NCBI RefSeq assembly: GCF_017897595.1
Contig: NZ_JAGKIK010000003.1
Span: 186,001 to 250,000 of the forward strand
DNA: 64,000 bases
Reading direction: 5' to 3'
Origin: Aquimarina sp. U1-2
GTDB lineage: Bacteria; Bacteroidota; Bacteroidia; Flavobacteriales; Flavobacteriaceae
Under the pieces are notes generated by a model. The model was not told where the DNA came from, searched no databases, and saw only the letters and a list, made by a program, of their open reading frames with translations. Positions 17,159-26,893 of the stretch are shown here, in pieces; position 1 is the first letter of the stretch, and each line of letters opens with the position of its first letter. The position numbers and the translations under genes are program-made.

Positions 17159-18049
17159 CTATTCTTCAATTGGAAAATACACCTCTGCTTTCCATTGTAG
17201 TTCGTCACCACCTTGCATGGGGTTGTTAAAAAAAAATTCTATGGGTTCATTCTTGATAGGGATCCCATGAAAAGTTGCATATGCTAAAATGACAAACCAG
17301 GCTTCGTCACTAGTTCTGTAATTACCGTAGTACTTCGCTTTTAAGGCCTTTTGGGCATTGGATCTCGTAAATACAATCCTGGAGTCTACTGGCAAAGAAT
17401 CTTTGATAACTATAGGAAAACCAAAGTCCATGTGAATACTATCGTTCTCTATATCCCAATGTTTTACATTCACAAAGGGATAACCATCTTTCTGAATCTT
17501 ATGTTCTATTAGCTTAGGATGAAGATAACCGTTGCTTTTCATCATCTGCTCAGCTTTATTTTCTCGTTTTGTAGCGGTCGAAAGTGCTAAAGCCTGCACC
17601 TTGGGCATATTACTTTCTCCTTCTACAATTACCTTAAAAGTATCAGTATAGTACCTCAGCTTTTTTCGTATGGTTATCATGTTAGCCTTAATTTGTGTAA
17701 TGACCAAAGAGGAGCCCGTGAGTACGTCTATTCGGTTTTTTAATGAATGTTGCGCAGACACGATCCCTACCTTAATTTCTGTTACTGTATCTTCAATACG
17801 AGTAAAATACCAATCCAGGCGTATATTTTCTCCTGCAATTTTGACCTTTTGTTGTAGAGTAACCTCTTCAATATTGGCGTTAGCAACAATAAGACTATCA
17901 TTGTATTGCATATTTTTTATCTTATAATATGCGCCTAGAGGTGCCAGATGTGCTCTAAATGTAATTTCATAATCGTATTTTTTGAACCATACGTACCAGG
18001 AACTTACACCTAGGAGTAGTATCAACATGCCAATACCTGTTTTTTTCAT
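17159..18049 (-). CDS. Membrane-anchored SRPBCC / GyrI-like ligand-binding protein
   Basis: A 296-residue protein with one N-terminal membrane segment (GIGMLILLLGVSSWYVWF). Residues ~30-160 look like an SRPBCC/polyketide-cyclase helix-grip domain, and residues ~185-296 like a GyrI/AraC effector-binding domain (KAKYYGNYRTSDEAWFVILA ... EFFFNNPMQGGDELQWKAEVYFPIE). Both domain types bind small hydrophobic or multidrug-like ligands; there is no DNA-binding domain. It starts 29 bases after the haloperoxidase-like gene in the same direction, so it is probably the last gene of that operon. Function unknown. Confidence 0.65.
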   Translation of the reverse strand: MKKTGIGMLILLLGVSSWYVWFKKYDYEITFRAHLAPLGAYYKIKNMQYNDSLIVANANIEEVTLQQKVKIAGENIRLDWYFTRIEDTVTEIKVGIVSAQHSLKNRIDVLTGSSLVITQIKANMITIRKKLRYYTDTFKVIVEGESNMPKVQALALSTATKRENKAEQMMKSNGYLHPKLIEHKIQKDGYPFVNVKHWDIENDSIHMDFGFPIVIKDSLPVDSRIVFTRSNAQKALKAKYYGNYRTSDEAWFVILAYATFHGIPIKNEPIEFFFNNPMQGGDELQWKAEVYFPIEE

Positions 18050-18078
18050 TCTATATGGAATCTTGAGATACTTGTTAT

Positions 18079-19401
18079 TTATTCTTTTGCCATTTGAAGT
18101 TGGCTTACAACATAGTTCCCCAGAGCCTTACCTTGTTGTAATCCTAAATCTATAGCTGCACGGTAATGAATCCCACCATATAATCGACTTACCGCAGCTT
18201 CTTCTGCTGCCTGATTAAAAGAAACGAAAGAACGAATAGGTAATCCATACTGCAACTCGGTATCGTCGTTAAACGCAAAATTGTTACCAAAGATATCTGT
18301 AAGCACCGTAGATGCTGCTCCTGATACTACTGAATGCCCACTGGTATATTCTGGAAATGGTGGTGTTTGCAATACAGGTGCCCAGTTTTCATCAATATGT
18401 TGATTGATTACTGTTTCTGGTCTAATTAAGTTACTTCGATATTTTTCATCCCAACAACTAATAAACGCATCAGCGATAGCTATCGATGTTTTGGTATAGG
18501 CATACACCGTTTTATAGAAATCTGCCCCGGTTTTTTTGCAGGCAATTTTACAAATCCCTATCCAATGTGCTCCCGGAGTTATTTTTTTGGTAGCAAACAT
18601 TAAATGACCCTTGTGGGTCGACACATACGGGTTACAATCCCAAAACCTGGCTATCTTTAATTTTTCAGAATCTTCTCCTTCTTCTTTGATTGTTCTACCT
18701 ACCTCATACGTTTCCATAAGTTCTTTATAGAATGGAGAGCCTTTTTCTAATGAAAATTCGGGATGACTCGCAGGCCTAAACTGTGAAGCCGAATCTATAA
18801 CAAGTGTTCTTATAGCGCGCCAATGGGGTTCTATGCCATCCATATAATCTGGAGGTGTGGGTTGCCATCGGGCGGGGTCCTGCGTATGTACCGAAAACTT
18901 GGGCATCGTTCGGGTTTGCGCATAATTATCAGTAGATAACCAGGCTTTGATATGTTTTGCTACCGATAACCCATACACTTTAGAGGCTGTAAAACTTTTT
19001 TCATTAATTCCCGACCAGGTAGTGTATAGACTATCCCTGTAGGTCTCAATTCTATCTTCTGAAAATACCAATGCTTTACTTACATCCATATAAGCGATAA
19101 TCGCAGCTACTTTTACATTAACAGCCTTTGTCGTATCTAGCTTGGGGACTGGGGTGAGATCGTTTAGCTGACCAGCCAGCGATTGATATTCGCTTTTACC
19201 CTGACATATAATCTCATAAGCCGCAATATTAGGATAGTTGTAAATTCGACTTGCTACAGGTGGAGAGAATATGTCGTGAACCATGATCCCGGTAACTTTA
19301 TCTACTATCGCATGAAAATCATTGGGGTTGACCTTTATTTCAACTTTTTCTTTTTGGCATGAAATTGATACTACAAATGTTATAACAATGAGCAAAAACA
19401 C
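18079..19401 (-). CDS. Vanadium-dependent haloperoxidase/PAP2-superfamily lipoprotein
   Basis: Residues that would bind vanadate or phosphate are all present: KYRSNLIRP, YTSGHS and SRLYGGIHYRAAID (Lys/Arg, Ser-Gly-His, Arg/His). The family includes vanadium haloperoxidases and acid phosphatases; activity cannot be told apart here. I chose a GTG start at 19401, giving a 440-residue lipoprotein (LLIVITFVVSISC). The frame is open to an ATG at 19824, but the extra 141 codons run through palindrome-rich repeat DNA and would place the signal sequence internally, so they are probably untranslated. The gene follows two FG-GAP lipoproteins and SusCD in one direction, a combination often seen in Bacteroidota. 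Confidence 0.75.
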   Translation of the reverse strand: MFLLIVITFVVSISCQKEKVEIKVNPNDFHAIVDKVTGIMVHDIFSPPVASRIYNYPNIAAYEIICQGKSEYQSLAGQLNDLTPVPKLDTTKAVNVKVAAIIAYMDVSKALVFSEDRIETYRDSLYTTWSGINEKSFTASKVYGLSVAKHIKAWLSTDNYAQTRTMPKFSVHTQDPARWQPTPPDYMDGIEPHWRAIRTLVIDSASQFRPASHPEFSLEKGSPFYKELMETYEVGRTIKEEGEDSEKLKIARFWDCNPYVSTHKGHLMFATKKITPGAHWIGICKIACKKTGADFYKTVYAYTKTSIAIADAFISCWDEKYRSNLIRPETVINQHIDENWAPVLQTPPFPEYTSGHSVVSGAASTVLTDIFGNNFAFNDDTELQYGLPIRSFVSFNQAAEEAAVSRLYGGIHYRAAIDLGLQQGKALGNYVVSQLQMAKE

Positions 19402-19790
19402 ACCCCTAGTCCTCTTAAAATTGGGGCTAGCTTTTATTAAAAATTTCTTTTTTCCGCTCCTTTGGGGGCTACGGCGTGTATATAACTGTAGACCAAATGA
19501 ATTTATACAAAAACATCCCTCTAAATCTCCCTTCAAAGGGAGACTTCTTAACTCCTTTTCTTTGAAGGAAAGGCTCGGGATGGATGTTTTTGAATAAAAA
19601 TCAAGTCCATAAAAGATGCGTACAAACGGTAATTGATTAGTTAGAGGATTAAGGTGAGGATGTTTCTGAAAAAATTTCCTTATCCTAATTCTCATCGTAA
19701 CGTCTCGCCCATCGCTATCGAGCTGTCGCCCTAGGAGAAGGAATTTTACATAAAAAAAGAGCCTAACAACTAATCTAGTATACTTATATA
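19402..19790. repeat. Palindrome-rich leader/intergenic repeat cluster
   Basis: Between the FG-GAP gene and the GTG start of the haloperoxidase-like gene. It has several hairpins: CTCCCTT/AAGGGAG near 19525-19541, CCCCTAG/CTAGCCCC-type arms around 19403-19432, and a CTCGCCCATCGCTATCGAG segment near 19702. These resemble REP-like units. An open frame runs through it in phase with the downstream gene but encodes no recognisable domain. Confidence 0.45.
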
Positions 19791-19807
19791 AGATGTAACT
19801 ATTTATT

Positions 19808-22800
19808 CTATTTATCAAGTTCATAAATCTCAGCTTTTTCGTTATTTACTGTAACTAGCATATACGTCTTGCCCTTCATTGTAAAACTATGCAAACCTCT
19901 CACCATTTTTTGTGCAAGATTAATGCCCAGTTCAGGAGCTGTAACTACTTTACCTCCTTTCTGAAGTAGTGCCCCGGCAAAACTATCAAACCTGCCGTGA
20001 TACGGGGTCACACCAAAATAATTACCCGCCATAAAAACTTCATCTTCTTCATCATTGTTAACATCAAAAGTTAACATTTGTGTGATTGGCGCAACCTGAA
20101 GATACGCATCAAAAGATACAAAAGTAAAAATTCCGTTGTCATTTCTTAAGTACCCCGAAGCTAATTGATGTACTTCTAACAAGGTTGCGTTGTCTAAAGA
20201 CGTTCTATCAAAAATTTCTTCTATTGTTTTACCGGCAAAAGAAGCGTATGTTTTAAATTTTTTTCTGAGGAATGGTAACTGACCCGAAAGTTCATCTAAT
20301 CCTAAGGCAGTGTAGTACTTTCCGTCTTTTGGAAGTGCAATAACAGTTTCAGATTGTTGATTTTTATCAAAATCTCCGTAATACATCTTTAGTGGAAATT
20401 TTTCTGAAGCCTCGAACTTGGTATTTAACCCAAAGTTGCCCAGTATATAATCTATATCCCCATCATCGTCGATATCAAATTCTGCTATCGCTTGCCATAA
20501 GCCATTAAGTTTTTGCGATACCATCAAAGAGGTGACGTCTACCAAATTTCCTTTATCATTCTCAAAAAAATGCGGCATCATCCATTCTCCCACCACGATA
20601 AGATCTTTTATGTGATCATTGTTGAAATCTGTCCAAATAGCATCGGTAACCATTCCGACATTTTGAAGTGCCGTATGCTCTTTAGGTATAAATTCGCCAC
20701 TATCATTACTAAATAAGTACGAATTTGGGATGCGACCAAAATCGTTGGCAACGGCATACCCACCTACAAATACATCTAGATCCCCATCCTGATCAAAATC
20801 ATAAGGTTGTATTACCGATTCATGCTCAAAGGCTTTCGGGAACTTTACTTTTTTAAGACCGGTTTCAGAATTATAGTATAATCGATCGATTAACCGGGTC
20901 GACTTGCCATAAAATTCTCCTCCGGAAGATGCGATTAAGAGATCATCACGGCCATCTTGATTAAAATCTTCGATAATTGCAGCTACATCTTCATTCGCTG
21001 CGTCAGTTTCGAAGCCGTCGATCTGCCCCTTTGTAAAACCTGCTGAAGTTTGAAAATACACTTTTGAAGCGTTATTTTTCGAACTTCCGAAGAAAATATC
21101 ATCACTACCATCGTTATTAAGGTCTCCGATAGCGGTAGCCGGTCCTTTATCAGATATTTTATACGGAATTAGCTGTTGACGATCAAAATCGATATACTCG
21201 TTTTCTACATGTTTATAATCAAGCCCCGGCAGACTGTCAATTTTTGTAAACCACCGTTTGGGTTTGGGAAATACTATTTGATACGCTACGCTATCTCGTT
21301 TGGGTAATGGTTGAATGGTTAACGTTTGATTGGTTTTAATGTTTTCTGCTACTTGTATGGTATGATCTGGCCAAATGATCTTAAGAGAATCTATGGTATG
21401 TTCTTGAGCATATCCAAAATGTATCATCGGCTCTGAAGAAGACTGAAATCCCTTGGATGTAAATAGTTGTTTATACTGCGCTGTTCCCTTGTGATAGGAG
21501 ATCACTTTGGTGCCTATTCCGAATATATTAGGTGCTTTAAAACGAAATTTCAGCTTCAGATATTTTGCGGTATTATCGGTGGTATTTCTGTAGAAAATGG
21601 CGTTATCATTGATTGCATTTGTAACGATATCGATATCACCATCATTGTCAAAATCTGCATATGCGCTTCCTGTGGAGATTGTACGCTCCCGGGGCAGCCA
21701 TTGTTGGGATCGGTCTACAAACCTAATGCCAGTTTGCCCTTCAAAAATATAGTTTTGAACGCTACCCGATGGCATCATATCTAACGCCTCTTGGTCTATT
21801 AGTTTCGTTTTGGTTAACTTATCCTTAATTTTTTGATTAGAAATATACTTGATATAATCTAGGTCGTTGGGTCTTTTTGGTATGCCGTTGGAAATAAAGA
21901 TATCTTGCTCTCCGTCTTGATTGTAATCTGAAAATAAGGCACTCCAGCTCCAATCTGTCGATGCTACCCGGCTAAGTAATGCTGTTTCGGCAAAATACTC
22001 ACCTTTTTGATTAACCTGAAGCATATTTCTGGCATATTGGTAATGATAGCCTAAACGATCAATACGCATATTTAGCATAGCTACCGATTCGTCACCCACA
22101 GATGATTTAAGTACTTTTTCATTTTCTGGCATCATATCCAGGGTTAACAAATCCATATACCCATCATGGTTAATATCGGCAACATCGCTCCCCATAGAGA
22201 AACGGCTTGTGTGTCCAAATTTTTCTTTCAACTCTTCGCTGAAAGTCCCATCACCGTTATTTACATAATAATAATCATCCTCATGAAAATCATTACTTAC
22301 ATAGATATCGGTGTATCCATCATTATTAAAATCGGCAGTTGCTACTCCTAAACCGTATCCATTTCCTCCTCCATAAATACCAGCTTCTTTGCTAACATCA
22401 ATAAATGTATTGCCATCGTTGCGAAGTAACTTGTCCCCACTTCTGGCACTTCTTCTATCCCGTAAAGCTGCGCTACCAAAAGAATTCTGCGTGTGAGTTG
22501 CATGATTTAAAAGATACATATCCAAATCCCCATCATTATCATAATCAAAAAAGCTGGCAGAAGTGGTATAGTTCTCAAAATCCAGTCCGTAATCAGTAGC
22601 TTTTTCTGTAAATGTACCATCTCCATTATTCATAAATAGCTCATTGGCTCCTTTTAAACCTTGCAACCCGACTACAGCACAGACATAAATATCTAAAAAG
22701 CCATCGCCATTAATATCGGCCATTACGGTTCCTGTGTTCCAATCAGAGCTTCCAGAGACCCCAGCTTTTTGTGTGATATCTTCAAACTCGAAATCACCCT

Positions 22801-23077
22801 TGTTAAGATATAGTTTGTTTTCGCCCTGATTTGCTGTAAAAAACACATCGACCAAATGATCATTATTTATATCCCCTACGGCTACTCCGGCACCATTATA
22901 AAAGTATAAGTAATCGAGAATATTCAAATCCTTGGTAGGAGTTAATCGGTTTTGAAATGTAACTCCGGTAACTTTTGAAGATGCTTTTTCAAATAATTTT
23001 CGCTGATGCACATGTTGTTTTTTACATCCTATCAAAAGGATACATCCAAAGATAAGTATGCCCACATTTTTGATCAT
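19808..23077 (-). CDS. Large FG-GAP/ASPIC-UnbV repeat lipoprotein (CRTAC1-like), copy 1
   Basis: A 1089-residue lipoprotein (GCILLIGC, Cys18). It carries many FG-GAP/VCBS blades with calcium-binding loops, for example DINGDGFLDIYV, DYDNDGDLDMYL and DFNNDGYTDIYVSND, as in integrin-like beta-propellers. Near residues 500-600 is an ASPIC/UnbV-type region (FGIGTKVISYHKGTAQYKQL; SKGFQSSSEPMIHFGYA). The length suggests two propellers in tandem. Such proteins sit on the outer surface and bind glycans or proteins; no enzymatic activity is evident. It follows a paralogue at 23489 and SusCD, and is separated from the paralogue by a 42-bp tandem repeat array. Confidence 0.82.
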   Translation of the reverse strand: MIKNVGILIFGCILLIGCKKQHVHQRKLFEKASSKVTGVTFQNRLTPTKDLNILDYLYFYNGAGVAVGDINNDHLVDVFFTANQGENKLYLNKGDFEFEDITQKAGVSGSSDWNTGTVMADINGDGFLDIYVCAVVGLQGLKGANELFMNNGDGTFTEKATDYGLDFENYTTSASFFDYDNDGDLDMYLLNHATHTQNSFGSAALRDRRSARSGDKLLRNDGNTFIDVSKEAGIYGGGNGYGLGVATADFNNDGYTDIYVSNDFHEDDYYYVNNGDGTFSEELKEKFGHTSRFSMGSDVADINHDGYMDLLTLDMMPENEKVLKSSVGDESVAMLNMRIDRLGYHYQYARNMLQVNQKGEYFAETALLSRVASTDWSWSALFSDYNQDGEQDIFISNGIPKRPNDLDYIKYISNQKIKDKLTKTKLIDQEALDMMPSGSVQNYIFEGQTGIRFVDRSQQWLPRERTISTGSAYADFDNDGDIDIVTNAINDNAIFYRNTTDNTAKYLKLKFRFKAPNIFGIGTKVISYHKGTAQYKQLFTSKGFQSSSEPMIHFGYAQEHTIDSLKIIWPDHTIQVAENIKTNQTLTIQPLPKRDSVAYQIVFPKPKRWFTKIDSLPGLDYKHVENEYIDFDRQQLIPYKISDKGPATAIGDLNNDGSDDIFFGSSKNNASKVYFQTSAGFTKGQIDGFETDAANEDVAAIIEDFNQDGRDDLLIASSGGEFYGKSTRLIDRLYYNSETGLKKVKFPKAFEHESVIQPYDFDQDGDLDVFVGGYAVANDFGRIPNSYLFSNDSGEFIPKEHTALQNVGMVTDAIWTDFNNDHIKDLIVVGEWMMPHFFENDKGNLVDVTSLMVSQKLNGLWQAIAEFDIDDDGDIDYILGNFGLNTKFEASEKFPLKMYYGDFDKNQQSETVIALPKDGKYYTALGLDELSGQLPFLRKKFKTYASFAGKTIEEIFDRTSLDNATLLEVHQLASGYLRNDNGIFTFVSFDAYLQVAPITQMLTFDVNNDEEDEVFMAGNYFGVTPYHGRFDSFAGALLQKGGKVVTAPELGINLAQKMVRGLHSFTMKGKTYMLVTVNNEKAEIYELDK

Positions 23078-23111
23078 TATTTTTATTCTTACTCAATTAA
23101 ATCTTCAAAAT

Positions 23112-23447
23112 ATAATATTGAAGTACATTCAACTAACTCTTTACTTTATCCAAACCTTGACGAAGTATATTCAACTAATTTTAAAACCCACCCAAACATC
23201 GACGAGGTGTATTTGATCAACTTCTAATCTTTTTTAGGCATCGACGAAGTGCATTTGACCAACTTCAAACCTTATTTAGGCATCGACGAAGTGCATTTGA
23301 CTAGCTTCTAACCTTATTTGGGCATCGACGAAGTGCATTTGACTAGCTTCAAACCTTATTTGGGCATCGACGAAGTGCATTTGACCAACTTCTAACCTTA
23401 TTTGAACGTTAATGAAATGCGTTTAACCGGCTTCTAATCGTATTCAA
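23112..23447. repeat. Tandem array of eight 42-bp repeats
   Basis: Units begin at 23112, 23154, 23196, 23238, 23280, 23322, 23364 and 23406, with an exact 42-base period. The core GCATCGACGAAGTGCATTTG is nearly invariant in the four units from 23238 to 23405 and decays toward both ends. The plus strand reads as a 14-codon periodic peptide (IDEVHLT) but has in-frame TAA codons in several units, so it is not an intact gene. The array fills most of the 411-base gap between the two FG-GAP genes. Confidence 0.85.
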
Positions 23448-23488
23448 TTATTATCAGCGTGCTTTTTATTAATTTATTTATTGCTACA

Positions 23489-26400
23489 TTACTTCTTTAA
23501 CTTAAAAATTTTGTGGGCGTTATTATTAATCGCTACGATAAGCTGTTTTTCCCTTCGTGCATTTGTAATCCACCGCATGGCTTTTACCTCATCCTGAACT
23601 AAAAATCCGGTTGACGTTTGATTTACATAGTTGTGATTTTTATTCCCGATCATAATATTTCCCTTACTAGCATCCAATCTGGAAAACTGCGGTATAAAGT
23701 TATGATTATTCCCCGCAAGGATAAGGTCTGGCACTTCATCGTTATTGAAATCTTCTGTTTCAACAGCATTTATGCAAGATAGTTGTGCCTCTTTAGGAAG
23801 TTCTTGTACTTCGAAATTCCCATTTCCGTTGTTATAGGCGACAAAGCTGACAAAATTATTTACAGTTTTTACGGTTGCGTTATCTAGGACTTTTTCAGAA
23901 AACAACTCTTGTATTGATTTTTTAGCGTACTCACTATATTTCAGATTCTGTTTTTTTAGGACATTAATTTGACTGGCGATATCGTTTCTTAAGTGTATCG
24001 GTATATCTTTTGTACCTATGGTTTGGGTTATGATTTGTTCGATACTTCCATTTTGGTCAAAATCACTTACAAACATTTTAAGCGGCTTTTTGGCAGTGGC
24101 TTGATACGGCGCATTTAGTCCTCGATTCCCTAACACAAGATCAATATCCCCATCTTTATCCAGATCTTTGGCTTTGACGACATTAAACCACCCAGAAATA
24201 CTATCTAGACTCGATGGAAATGACGTGAGACGATCTCCAGAATTTGTAAAGATTTTAGGAGACATCCATTCTCCTACTACGATCAAATCCTTTTTACCGT
24301 CTGCATCAATATCCTGCCAGGTAGCATCGGTCAACATACCTATGTTGCTCAATCCTTTTGCTTTTAACTGGGTAACGTCTGTAAAATTACCGTTCCCGTC
24401 ATTTTCCATGAGGTAACTTTTTGGAGTAATGCCATAGGTACCCACAGTACTATGACTTCCTATAAACAGATCGATATCACCATCTTCATCATAATCTGAT
24501 GCCGCAATAGCAGCAATATTGGATAAGGTAGGTACAATGATGCCACCTATCGAAAAATTACCGGCTCCATCATTCGTGTAATATCGAACTCCTGTGCGGG
24601 CTTTCGCAAAATTACCGCCTGAACCTATAATCAAATCGATATCATGATCTCCATCGATATCTTCGAAAACCGCAACTACGTCTTCAAAGGCATTTTCTGT
24701 TTCAAATTTTGAAGGTTTTAGCTCACCCTTCGAAGTTTGCAAATATAGTTTACCGGTCTGCCCGAATGCCCCACCTATAAATACATCTTCGTTTCCATCG
24801 TCATTAACATCTCCCACGGCTAATGCCGGACCTTCTCTGGATTGCATCTGGTACAATAATCCTTCATAATCAAAATCGACATACGTATCTTCCTGATGTG
24901 GTGATAGATTGTGATCGACTTCCTCGAAGTAATGATTCTTCATCTTAGAAGGAATTTGATACTCTCGGGTAGCATCTTTTTGATGTAAGGTCAACGTTGA
25001 ATTATAAGCTACGTCTTTTACGGTAGTCATTTTTTTATTCGGAAAAATAACATGTAGCGAATCTATTTTTTTTATAGTACCAAGTCCAATCGTAATCGTA
25101 TATTCGACTGAAGATTGAAAGCCCCTTGATGGGATTATCTCTTTACGAAGAACTTGATCTTGGGCATATACTTTTACCACACTCCCAATAGCAAATGTGT
25201 TTTTATCTACCCCCATAAGACGTATTTTCACATAGCGATTTTTATCTGTATCGCTATTGTTTTGATACACAAATGCCGGCATATTAAAATTATTGACTAT
25301 CAGATCCAGATCCCCATCATTATCCAGATCGCCGTATGCAGCTCCATTAGAAAATGTAGGTTCGGCAAGCCCCCATATACTACTTTTGTCTGTAAAAGTA
25401 AGATCTCCATTATTTTTAAATGCGTAGTTAGGAATTGGTGTCGAGGGCATTTTGTTAATAATAGAATCTATGGCTTCTTTTTTACCCGTGAGCACCATGT
25501 TTTGAATGATATCATTGGCAAAGAAATTCATAAAATCCTGATTGGTAAGATCATGATAAATCCCGTTACTCACGAATATATCGCGGTAGCCATCGTTATC
25601 TATATCAAATAACAAGGCTCCCCAACTCCAATCGGTCTGTGCAACATCACTGTAAAAGGCTATTTCAGAAAAAGACTGTCCGTTGTGATTAAGTTGAAGT
25701 GAGTTTTGCATGTACTGGTGATAAAAATCACGACTTTGTTTTAGTGTATAGATATCATAGCTTTCAAAATTACTGGTTTCTTTAAGTCGTTGATCATCTT
25801 CGGGCAACATATCGGTTACAAAAATTTCAGGATGACCATCATTGTTGAGATCGGCAAGGTCTGCCCCCATAGAAGAGATACTCATATGTTGAATCCAGTT
25901 TTTAATATCTTCAGAAAAAGTGCCACCCCCTTGATTAATGTATAAGTAATCTCTTTCATAAAAATCATTGGACACATAAATATCTGGTAGCATATCATGA
26001 TTCACATCTCCAACGGTTACTCCCAAACCAAAACCAATCAAACTCCCATAGATACCGGCAGATTCACTCACGTCTACAAATTTTCCATCATCATTTCTCA
26101 ATAGTTTATCCCCTCCTCCTTTTAAAATATCAGGAATATTCCAGTCTTTTGCCCTTACATTTCTTTTATTGGAAAATCCAAGGCTACTCACCGGGATAAA
26201 ACTATTGTTGAGTATATACACATCTAAGTCTCCATCGAGGTCATAATCAAAAAAAGCGGCATGAGTGGTAAATCCACTGTCTGCCAGCTGGTATTCTTCG
26301 GCTTTCTCTGTAAAGGTTAAGTCTCCATTATTAATAAATAATTCGTTTTTTTGGTTATCTCCTTTCTCATTACCGGCATTACAAACATAAATATCTAGTA

Positions 26401-26818
26401 AGCCATCTGCATTAATATCTACCATCACCACGCCGGTAGACCAGGCGTTTTTACCCGTTGTTTTTGAGGTTACTGAAATATCTTCGAATTCGAAGTTCCC
26501 CTTATTAAGGTAAAGCTTGTTATCCTTTTGATTTGCTGTAAGATAAACATCTGGTAAACCATCATTATTAATATCTCCTATGGCTACGCCACCCCCGTTG
26601 TAGAAGTTTCGGTATGTAAGAATATTAGTATTTTTTTTATTTGAAACTGCATTCGTAAAATTGATTCCTGTTTTACTTGAAGGTAATTTGGTGAAGAGGG
26701 AGCTATTTAATGGAGTAGACTCTTTTGTTGTACTATTAGAATCTTTGCATGAATATGATAACATAAAAAAAAGTAGAGACAAAATAGTATTGCTCAAAAA
26801 GTACTTTTTGTTCGGCAT
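23489..26818 (-). CDS. Large FG-GAP/ASPIC-UnbV repeat lipoprotein (CRTAC1-like), copy 2
   Basis: A 1109-residue lipoprotein (LLFFMLSYSC, Cys24) with the same layout as the protein at 19808: FG-GAP/VCBS blades with DxDxDG-type loops (DINADGLLDIYVCNAG, DYDLDGDLDVYIL, DVNHDMLPDIYVSND), an ASPIC/UnbV-type stretch (VLRKEIIPSRGFQSSVEYTI) and a second series of blades (DINNDGL at the first, DYDEDGDIDLFIGS later). It lies 75 bases downstream of susD in the same direction. Probably a surface-exposed partner of the SusCD complex; the ligand is unknown. Confidence 0.83.
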   Translation of the reverse strand: MPNKKYFLSNTILSLLFFMLSYSCKDSNSTTKESTPLNSSLFTKLPSSKTGINFTNAVSNKKNTNILTYRNFYNGGGVAIGDINNDGLPDVYLTANQKDNKLYLNKGNFEFEDISVTSKTTGKNAWSTGVVMVDINADGLLDIYVCNAGNEKGDNQKNELFINNGDLTFTEKAEEYQLADSGFTTHAAFFDYDLDGDLDVYILNNSFIPVSSLGFSNKRNVRAKDWNIPDILKGGGDKLLRNDDGKFVDVSESAGIYGSLIGFGLGVTVGDVNHDMLPDIYVSNDFYERDYLYINQGGGTFSEDIKNWIQHMSISSMGADLADLNNDGHPEIFVTDMLPEDDQRLKETSNFESYDIYTLKQSRDFYHQYMQNSLQLNHNGQSFSEIAFYSDVAQTDWSWGALLFDIDNDGYRDIFVSNGIYHDLTNQDFMNFFANDIIQNMVLTGKKEAIDSIINKMPSTPIPNYAFKNNGDLTFTDKSSIWGLAEPTFSNGAAYGDLDNDGDLDLIVNNFNMPAFVYQNNSDTDKNRYVKIRLMGVDKNTFAIGSVVKVYAQDQVLRKEIIPSRGFQSSVEYTITIGLGTIKKIDSLHVIFPNKKMTTVKDVAYNSTLTLHQKDATREYQIPSKMKNHYFEEVDHNLSPHQEDTYVDFDYEGLLYQMQSREGPALAVGDVNDDGNEDVFIGGAFGQTGKLYLQTSKGELKPSKFETENAFEDVVAVFEDIDGDHDIDLIIGSGGNFAKARTGVRYYTNDGAGNFSIGGIIVPTLSNIAAIAASDYDEDGDIDLFIGSHSTVGTYGITPKSYLMENDGNGNFTDVTQLKAKGLSNIGMLTDATWQDIDADGKKDLIVVGEWMSPKIFTNSGDRLTSFPSSLDSISGWFNVVKAKDLDKDGDIDLVLGNRGLNAPYQATAKKPLKMFVSDFDQNGSIEQIITQTIGTKDIPIHLRNDIASQINVLKKQNLKYSEYAKKSIQELFSEKVLDNATVKTVNNFVSFVAYNNGNGNFEVQELPKEAQLSCINAVETEDFNNDEVPDLILAGNNHNFIPQFSRLDASKGNIMIGNKNHNYVNQTSTGFLVQDEVKAMRWITNARREKQLIVAINNNAHKIFKLKK

Positions 26819-26893
26819 AGTAATCTTACATTAAAGTAGCAAAGTCCTTCGATGTTACGAAGGACTTTGAGCTATTTATTAAATATTGATATT

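Noticed and set aside
19402..19824. N-terminal extension of the haloperoxidase-like protein
   Set aside because: It runs through palindromic repeats, has no domain and would bury the lipoprotein signal.
23006..23227. 73-codon frame entering the 42-bp array
   Set aside because: It starts inside the opposite-strand FG-GAP gene and stops within the array; periodicity by three alone explains the open stretch.
23112..23447. CRISPR array
   Set aside because: The 42-bp units are contiguous with no unique spacers and no cas genes are nearby.
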